A DNA stretch of 11,678 bases from the NCBI GenBank assembly GCA_045628945.1, contig JAZQQG010000042.1, forward strand, positions 1-11,678, written 5' to 3'. Origin of the DNA: RGIG4034 sp045628945 (GTDB lineage: Bacteria; Bacillota; Clostridia; Lachnospirales; Lachnospiraceae). This document shows, one piece after another, positions 7,439 to 11,678 of the stretch (position 1 is its first letter; each line of letters begins with the position of its first letter). Below the pieces are notes generated by a model. The model searched no databases and was not told the DNA's origin. It saw nothing but the letters and a program-made list of their open reading frames with translations. The position numbers were made by a program, and so were the translations under genes.

Positions 7439-7663
7439 ATGCTTGCACTTTCGAGAAAGAAAAATGAAGCTCTCGTTATTAATAACAATATCGAGATTAC
7501 CGTTTTGGAGGTAAAAGGAGAGCAGGTAAAACTTGGTATCTCCGCACCTAAGGAGATTCCGGTCTATCGTAAAGAAGTATATGTACAGATTCAGGAGGCA
7601 AATAAGGCTGCAATGAGCACCGATAATTCCTCCGAATTGGCAGCATTACTTGGCGATCTCTAA
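7439..7663 (+). CDS. csrA: Translational regulator CsrA
   Basis: CsrA is a dimeric RNA-binding protein that recognises GGA motifs in hairpin loops, often overlapping ribosome binding sites, and represses translation; in Bacillus its main target is the flagellin leader. The 74-residue sequence is a clear match: MLALSRKKNEALVINNNIEI, then GEQVKLGISAPKEIPVYRKEVY. The RNA-binding residues Leu4 and Arg44 known from the E. coli protein are present. A C-terminal extension of about 26 residues (from 49 to the end, with ELAALLGDL) is typical of the flagellar-type CsrA regulated by FliW. AAGGAGGT (7424-7431) lies inside the end of fliW, 7 bases before the ATG. A long inverted repeat follows 13 bases after the stop. 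Confidence 0.95.
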   Translation: MLALSRKKNEALVINNNIEITVLEVKGEQVKLGISAPKEIPVYRKEVYVQIQEANKAAMSTDNSSELAALLGDL

Positions 7664-7676
7664 AAAATATACGGAT

Positions 7677-7719
7677 TTTCGGGAAAATGTTGTAAAAAGT
7701 ACTAAACATTTTCCTGAAA
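7677..7719 (+). repeat. 15-bp inverted repeat after csrA, overlapping promoter P2
   Basis: The left arm (7677-7691) and right arm (7705-7719) pair over 15 consecutive positions, 14 Watson-Crick and one G-U, around a 13-base loop. No U-tract follows (TCTCCGATAAATAG), so it is not a standard intrinsic terminator. The right arm covers the end of the -35 element and almost the whole spacer of P2 and stops two bases before the -10. It could be an operator at P2, a stabilising 3' structure on the csrA message, or a weak terminator separating the two units. The pairing is seen directly; the role is inference. Confidence 0.78.
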
Positions 7720-7729
7720 TCTCCGATAA
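7703..7729 (+). promoter_or_regulatory. Sigma-28 (SigD/FliA) promoter P2 of flaG-fliD-fliS-fliT
   Basis: TAAA (7703-7706) and TCCGATAA (7722-7729) are separated by 15 bases, the same architecture as P1. GAAATCTCCGATAAATAG is identical in both promoters (708-725 and 7716-7733). The start codon of flaG is 44 bases downstream of the -10. It makes the filament-cap genes a separate late unit that also responds to FlgM release, although read-through from P1 is possible. Confidence 0.88.
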
Positions 7730-7773
7730 ATAGGTCAGAAACATAAAGTTGTCTATCACACGGAGGTGATAAT

Positions 7774-8199
7774 ATGGCACTTGAATCAATCAACAGCGCG
7801 ATGGCCTTTCAGGCACCGCCCCAGAATAATATCACATCTAAGCCGGTTAAGGAGACTGCAGAGTTCACGGAAGATACTGTAGAGGTTACCAAGGCACCGG
7901 ATCCTCAGACTGTTAAGGTATCCCAGACTTCTGACATGAATGACGAGAACTCTTCCGAAGGCGGCGAAGGCGGACAGCCCAGTTTTGACCAGGTGAAGAA
8001 GGCAATTGAGACGATCAACAAGAAGGTGAAGAATTCCACCGTTCAGTTCGGCATTCATGACGAAACCAATCGTATCACCATTAAGGTGGTTGATAAGGAT
8101 ACGGATGAAGTGATTCGTGAAGTACCTGCAGAAAAAACCCTTGATATGATTGCAAAAGCATGGGAGCTTGCCGGAATCGTTGTTGACGAGAAGAGATAA
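7774..8199 (+). CDS. flaG: FlaG-family flagellar protein
   Basis: FlaG proteins are small and encoded next to fliD in many flagellated bacteria; loss of FlaG alters filament length in some species, but the mechanism is not settled. The 141-residue sequence has a low-complexity, acidic N-terminal half (about 1-70) that is probably disordered. The conserved FlaG domain occupies about 70-141: FDQVKKAIETINKKVKN, then VQFGIHDETNRITIKVVDKD, then EVIREVPAEKTLDMIAKAWE and LAGIVVDEKR at the end. The EVIREVPAEK-LD motif is diagnostic. CGGAGGTGAT (7761-7770) is an excellent ribosome binding site. It is the first gene after P2 and directly precedes fliD. Confidence 0.92.
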   Translation: MALESINSAMAFQAPPQNNITSKPVKETAEFTEDTVEVTKAPDPQTVKVSQTSDMNDENSSEGGEGGQPSFDQVKKAIETINKKVKNSTVQFGIHDETNRITIKVVDKDTDEVIREVPAEKTLDMIAKAWELAGIVVDEKR

Positions 8200-8216
8200 G
8201 AAGGTAAGTGTTGTTA

Positions 8217-8237
8217 GTGTACCGTAAATGGTTACAC
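8217..8237 (+). other. Small hairpin just upstream of the fliD ribosome binding site
   Basis: GTGTACC (8217-8223) pairs with GG-T-TACAC (8230-8237) around GTAAAT, with one bulged T at 8232. It ends 6 bases before the GGAG at 8244-8247. It is short and could be chance, but its position would let it tune fliD translation. Confidence 0.4.
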
Positions 8238-8253
8238 TGGATTGGAGTACCCT

Positions 8254-10656
8254 ATGATTCGTATAACCGGTATGAACTCCGGCCTGGATACCGATGCCAT
8301 TATTCAGGAATTGGTTAAGGCAAAGAGTCAGAAATTGGAAAATTACAAAAAAGACCAGCAGGCCCTTAAGTGGAAGCAGGAGACCTGGAAGGACGCAAAC
8401 AGCAAGATTTATTCTTTTTTCAGCAAGTCCTTAAGCGATCTTCGTTATCAGTCTTCCTTCAAAAAGAAGAGCACTACGGTCTCCAATACGAACCTTGCAT
8501 CGGTTGTAGCCGGTGACAATGCCGTTAACGGAAGCCAGTCTCTCGTTGTGAAGCAGCTTGCCAAGGCGGGTTATCTTACCGGTGGTAAGTTAAGCGAGAA
8601 TAAGAGCATTACCAAGAATTCGACGTTAAACGAGACTCTTGGTGCTAATCTTAGCGGTACTGCAAGCATTGATGTTACGGTAGGGGGTAAGACCAAGACC
8701 GTATCCCTTGACGGAGCAAGTTCCATCAATGATGTTGTCAATAAATTAAACGAGGCCGGCGTAAATGCAAGCTTCGATAAGAACAACCAGCGCCTGTTCG
8801 TAAATGTATCGGACAGCGGTGCTTCCAAGGATTTTAAATTGACCGCAGGCAATGAAGACGGTCTGAAGGCATTAAGTGCACTGGGGCTGGTTACCAATGA
8901 GGGAATTAAGTCTTCCTACGGCACGATGGCAACCTATTACGGGGACAGCGACGAGGCAATCTTAAGTAATCTTGCTGCAGCAGGAAAGGTTGATTCCGCA
9001 ATTGCAAACAAGGCTTCTACTTATCAGAAGCAGATTGATTCTTTGGTAAAGTCCATCGCAACCGCTCAGAAGGACATCGCTTCCAAGCAGACGAAGCTGG
9101 ATGAAGCCAAGGAAAAGGATGCATACAAGAATGTAGCCGGCGACACCACCGCAGAGAAGTTGGACAATGCGAAGGCTGCATTGGACGCTGCCAAGGATGC
9201 ACAGACCGCAAACAAGGAAAAGTTAGAATATATTGCATTATCCGAGAAAGCAGATGAAGATCTGACCGACGCAGAGAGAGAAAAGCTCACGGATTATGCA
9301 TCCAAATATGATTTAAGCACCCTGGATAAGGATGCCCTGGAAGCAGAGAAGGACACTCTTGCGGAGGACGTTAAGAACGCACAGAGCGCTTTCAATGCCG
9401 TAGATTCCGTAGACAAGCAGGAAAAGGCAATCGCAGATCTCCAGGATCAGGTGTATGAGAATTACAAGACGATTCATGAGAATGCACAGGCGTTAAACAA
9501 TTACTACGCTTCTCTTCCCGAGGAAAAGAAGACGGAAGCAATCCAGAAGCTTGTGGATTCCAATACCAACCTGATTGCAGAGGCAGAAAGCTACGCAACC
9601 ACGTATGAGACCCTTAAGGGAGCCGATGCCGGTGATTATGCTTATGCTACTTCTACCAAGGATATTGCCGCAGAGACGCAGGACGAGTTGGTAAGCAAGG
9701 TTCGCACGGCAAATCAGGCAGTGAATCATGCCGCAGATTTTGCAAGCAATTCCGCTGTGAGAGTAATGGGTCAGGACGCAGTGATTGAGTTAAACGGAGC
9801 CGAGTTCACTTCGAACTCCAACTCCTTTACCGTAAACGGTCTTACCATTACCGCTAAGCAGGTAAGCAACATTTCCGGTTATGAGACCCAGACCGATCCG
9901 GTGACCGGCGAGGAAGTAAAGGTTCCGGTATATGAAGAGGCTTCCATCAACACCGATGATGATGTTGACGGCGTCTACAATATGATTCGTGACTTCTTCA
10001 AGTCCTACAATGAACTGATCAAGAGTCTGGATACTTCTTACAATGCAGATTCGGCAAAGGATTACAAGCCGCTTTCCGAAGAAGAGAAGGCAGCCATGAC
10101 CGATGATGAGATTGATAAGTGGGAAGAAAAGATTAAGACGGCAAGCCTTCGCCATGACAGCGAACTGGGCAGTGTCATCAACACTATGAAGCAGTCCCTG
10201 CTTGCCAACATCAAGATTGGCGGAACTACCTACAATCTTGCTTCCTTCGGAATTGAGACCCTCGGATATTTTGGCGCGGAAGCCAATGAGAGAGGTGTAT
10301 ATCATATCGACGGTGATAAGGATGATTCCTCGACTTCTTCCTACCCGGATAAGCTGAAGAAAATGATCGCCAGCGATCCTAAGGTAGTATCGGACTTCTT
10401 CTCTCAGCTGGCAACCGGTATGTATGACAAGCTGAACAAGATGATGAGAACCACGTCCGTAAGCTCCATTTATACGGTTTACGAAGACAAGAAGATGGCA
10501 GCGGATGTGAAGTCCTATGATACGAAGATCAAGGAAGCTCAGGATAAGTTAAATAAGATTGAGGACCGTTACTACAAGCAGTTTGGTGCAATGGAGTCCG
10601 CTCTCAGTAAGATCAATTCCCAGTCCTCTTATATGGGAAGCATGTTCGGACAGTAA
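8254..10656 (+). CDS. fliD: Flagellar filament cap protein FliD (HAP2), with a large helical insertion
   Basis: FliD caps the growing filament and helps flagellin fold into place. The ATG at 8254 gives the family start MIRITGMNSGLDTDAIIQEL and has TTGGAG (8242-8247) 6 bases upstream; an in-frame TTG at 8242 falls within that ribosome binding site and is unlikely. The FliD N-terminal domain covers about 1-100. Residues about 100-225 are a beta-rich domain. The C-terminal half begins about 500 with VMGQDAVIELNGAEF and ends in a coiled helix (about 750-800, SQSSYMGSMFGQ). At 800 residues it far exceeds Salmonella (467) and B. subtilis (about 500) FliD. The excess is a Lys/Glu/Ala/Asp-rich helical stretch at about 232-498 with one proline (P422). 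It contains no cysteine, unlike the junction proteins here. Confidence 0.93.
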   Translation: MIRITGMNSGLDTDAIIQELVKAKSQKLENYKKDQQALKWKQETWKDANSKIYSFFSKSLSDLRYQSSFKKKSTTVSNTNLASVVAGDNAVNGSQSLVVKQLAKAGYLTGGKLSENKSITKNSTLNETLGANLSGTASIDVTVGGKTKTVSLDGASSINDVVNKLNEAGVNASFDKNNQRLFVNVSDSGASKDFKLTAGNEDGLKALSALGLVTNEGIKSSYGTMATYYGDSDEAILSNLAAAGKVDSAIANKASTYQKQIDSLVKSIATAQKDIASKQTKLDEAKEKDAYKNVAGDTTAEKLDNAKAALDAAKDAQTANKEKLEYIALSEKADEDLTDAEREKLTDYASKYDLSTLDKDALEAEKDTLAEDVKNAQSAFNAVDSVDKQEKAIADLQDQVYENYKTIHENAQALNNYYASLPEEKKTEAIQKLVDSNTNLIAEAESYATTYETLKGADAGDYAYATSTKDIAAETQDELVSKVRTANQAVNHAADFASNSAVRVMGQDAVIELNGAEFTSNSNSFTVNGLTITAKQVSNISGYETQTDPVTGEEVKVPVYEEASINTDDDVDGVYNMIRDFFKSYNELIKSLDTSYNADSAKDYKPLSEEEKAAMTDDEIDKWEEKIKTASLRHDSELGSVINTMKQSLLANIKIGGTTYNLASFGIETLGYFGAEANERGVYHIDGDKDDSSTSSYPDKLKKMIASDPKVVSDFFSQLATGMYDKLNKMMRTTSVSSIYTVYEDKKMAADVKSYDTKIKEAQDKLNKIEDRYYKQFGAMESALSKINSQSSYMGSMFGQ

Positions 10657-10674
10657 TAGACAGGAGGGGTAGAG

Positions 10675-11055
10675 ATGGCATTACCTAATGCGTATTCCCA
10701 ATACAGTACGAATCGAATTCTTACCGCAAGCCCTGCGGAATTAACGCTGATGCTCTATGAGGGAGCAATTAAGTTCTGCAACATTGCCATTATCGGAATT
10801 GAGCAGGGAAGCATCCAGAAGGCTCACGATAATATCATGAAGACCGAGCGTATTATCCAGGAGTTCCAGATTACCCTGAATCATGATTACCCGGTAGCGA
10901 AGGATTTCGATGCGGTATATTCCTATATGATTCGTCGTCTTCATGAAGCAAATATGAAGAAGGATAAGGATATTCTGGAAGAGGTTCTGACCCATCTGCG
11001 TACCATGCGCGATACCTGGAAAGAGGTTATGCGTCTGACGGCAGTCAAAGCTTAG
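10675..11055 (+). CDS. fliS: Flagellin export chaperone FliS
   Basis: FliS binds the disordered C-terminus of flagellin in the cytosol, prevents early polymerisation and, in Bacillus, works with FliW and CsrA in flagellin homeostasis. The 126-residue sequence has the family start NAYSQYSTNRILTASPAELT, then LMLYEGAIKFCNIA, a central IMKTERIIQEFQITLNHD, and the C-terminal helix MRDTWKEVM. AGGAGGGG (10662-10669) lies upstream. The gap after fliD is only 18 bases. Length and motifs are entirely normal. Confidence 0.95.
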   Translation: MALPNAYSQYSTNRILTASPAELTLMLYEGAIKFCNIAIIGIEQGSIQKAHDNIMKTERIIQEFQITLNHDYPVAKDFDAVYSYMIRRLHEANMKKDKDILEEVLTHLRTMRDTWKEVMRLTAVKA

Positions 11056-11083
11056 TATTAGGAAGTAAGAGGAAACGACAATC

Positions 11084-11560
11084 ATGGCAGAATGTAAGCA
11101 GTATCTTGATGTGCTGATTGAGGGCCTTAAGAAAAAGAATAAGATTCTTGCTGAGATTGTTGTATGGAATTCGAAGCAGGCAGAGGCAATTAAGGCCGAA
11201 AATCTTGATGCATTTGATGAGATTATCGGCAAGAAGGAGACGCTGATTGAAGAACTGAATCGGATTGATAACGGTTTCCAGTCTGTATTTGATCGCATCA
11301 AGGATGATGTGATGGCAGAGAAGGACCGGTATCGAGAGGAGCTTACCGTTCTTCAGAATGAGATTCGTCGTATGACGGACTTAGGCGTCGAGATCGAAGC
11401 CGGTGAGCAGCGCAACAAAGCGGCGATTGAGCAGTATTTCTCTTTTACACATAAGAATGTGAACCAGAGCCGCAAGAACGCAAGAGCTGCTTCGGATTAT
11501 TATAAGAACATGAGCCGTGTGAATTATGTGGACCCGCAGCTCATGGACAAAAAGAAGTAA
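11084..11560 (+). CDS. fliT: FlgN/FliT-type flagellar export chaperone
   Basis: This 158-residue, highly charged, all-helical protein occupies the position of fliT after fliD-fliS in Bacillus, where FliT chaperones FliD. Residues 37-62 (KAENLDAFDEIIGKKETLIE followed by ELNRID) share the D-x-x-A-x-x-x-I-x-x-x-K/E pattern seen at about 36-60 of the FlgN upstream, so the two belong to the same broad family. It is longer than Bacillus FliT (about 110 residues). The C-terminal tail (about 125-158, ending in DPQLMDKKK) is basic and Asn/Tyr-rich. The start has AAGAGGAAA (11067-11075), a weaker and somewhat distant ribosome binding site. The family placement is good; assignment as FliT rather than a second FlgN rests on gene order. 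Confidence 0.75.
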   Translation: MAECKQYLDVLIEGLKKKNKILAEIVVWNSKQAEAIKAENLDAFDEIIGKKETLIEELNRIDNGFQSVFDRIKDDVMAEKDRYREELTVLQNEIRRMTDLGVEIEAGEQRNKAAIEQYFSFTHKNVNQSRKNARAASDYYKNMSRVNYVDPQLMDKKK

Positions 11561-11562
11561 GT

Positions 11563-11584
11563 GATATCCACCGTAAGGTGTATC
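11563..11584 (+). terminator. Possible weak terminator or 3' hairpin after the fliT-type gene
   Basis: GATA (11563-11566) and CACC (11569-11572) pair with GGTG (11577-11580) and TATC (11581-11584), with a two-base bulge and a GTAA tetraloop. A second small stem, AATAG-AAGT-CTATT (11585-11598 region), follows, then ATATCTTTT. The U-richness is modest, so termination would be partial at best. Confidence 0.35.
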
Positions 11585-11612
11585 AATAGAAGTCTATTTC
11601 ATATCTTTTGTG

Positions 11613-11644
11613 CGGTTATATCCGGATGATAGGCCGGTTATAAT
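11613..11644 (+). promoter_or_regulatory. Direct repeat CGGTTATA x2, 22 bp apart, with an embedded TATAAT
   Basis: CGGTTATA occurs at 11613-11620 and again at 11635-11642, a centre-to-centre distance of 22 bp, or about two helical turns. The second copy overlaps a perfect TATAAT (11639-11644). No good -35 is present at 17 or 18 bases (TTATAT or GTTATA). The arrangement could be an activator- or repressor-controlled promoter for the next gene, or chance in a short AT-rich gap. Confidence 0.3.
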
Positions 11645-11656
11645 AGATCCATAAAC

Positions 11657-11678
11657 TAGAGTGGCAAGGATGCCACCG
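11657..11678 (+). promoter_or_regulatory. Possible sigma-28 promoter cut by the window edge
   Basis: TAGA (11657-11660) followed after 14 bases by ACCG (11675-11678) would be a near-consensus sigma-28 promoter if the next bases are ATAA. The flanking CTAGAG resembles the CTAAAG of P1. The -10 element is not complete in the window, so this is only a pointer. If correct, the hairpin at 11661-11676 would lie in the promoter spacer rather than in that promoter's transcript. Confidence 0.25.
11661..11676 (+). promoter_or_regulatory. CsrA-type GGA hairpin near the right edge
   Basis: GTGGC (11661-11665) and GCCAC (11672-11676) form a perfect stem around the hexaloop AAGGAT. The central CAAGGATG matches the core CARGGAUG of the E. 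coli CsrA selection consensus RUACARGGAUGU, and the ARGGAU loop is closed by C-G exactly as in that consensus. csrA and fliW are encoded in this window. If it is transcribed as the leader of the next gene, it would be a good CsrA target. The gene it might control is outside the window. Confidence 0.45.

Noticed and set aside
8242..8253. A TTG start four codons upstream of the fliD ATG.
   Set aside because: The TTG overlaps the GGAG ribosome binding site used by the ATG at 8254, and the FliD family begins with the MIRITGMNSGLD sequence at that ATG.
11585..11678. A c-di-GMP or cobalamin riboswitch in the final gap.
   Set aside because: I could not find the conserved core sequences or the required multi-helix layout; only simple stems are visible and the sequence ends too soon.

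Overview
The window is a late (class III) flagellar operon from a motile, Gram-positive, anaerobic Clostridia-type bacterium. A member of Lachnospiraceae is the best guess. The reasons are the flgM-flgN-flgK-flgL-fliW-csrA and flaG-fliD-fliS-fliT order typical of Firmicutes, strong AGGAGGTGAT-type ribosome binding sites, sigma-28 (SigD/FliA) promoters, a tandem pair of flgK genes, and unusually large FliD and FlgL proteins. This is inference from gene content; the species cannot be named from the sequence alone.

Layout. Positions 1-513 hold the N-terminal part of a polytopic membrane protein on the minus strand (DUF6056 / GT-C glycosyltransferase-like), divergent from the flagellar genes and cut by the window edge. 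Positions 514-780 are a divergent control region with a strong sigma-28 promoter (P1). From 781 onward everything is on the plus strand: flgM (anti-sigma-28), flgN (chaperone), two flgK paralogues, flgL, fliW and csrA. A second sigma-28 promoter (P2, 7703-7729) shares an 18-base identical core with P1 and opens a second unit: flaG, fliD, fliS and a FlgN/FliT-type chaperone. The last 118 bases are non-coding and hold hairpins, a direct repeat, a CsrA-type GGA hairpin and perhaps the start of another sigma-28 promoter.

How it works together. FlgM holds sigma-28 inactive until the hook is complete and FlgM is exported. Sigma-28 then transcribes both units. FlgN and the FliT-type protein chaperone the junction and cap proteins (FlgK1, FlgK2, FlgL, FliD) to the export gate, and FliS does so for flagellin. 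FliW and CsrA form the partner-switch that couples flagellin translation to its export. The flagellin gene itself is absent: in Bacillus subtilis hag lies between csrA and flaG, but here that slot contains only P2 and a 15-bp inverted repeat.

The points most worth a second look are the tandem, very different FlgK proteins; a roughly 265-residue, almost proline-free helical insertion in the FliD cap; cysteines in the normally cysteine-poor junction proteins; two long hairpins without U-tracts after flgM and csrA; and the CsrA-consensus hairpin at the right edge. I see no clear evidence for a wholly new type of system: this is a recognisable flagellar locus with several unusual details.
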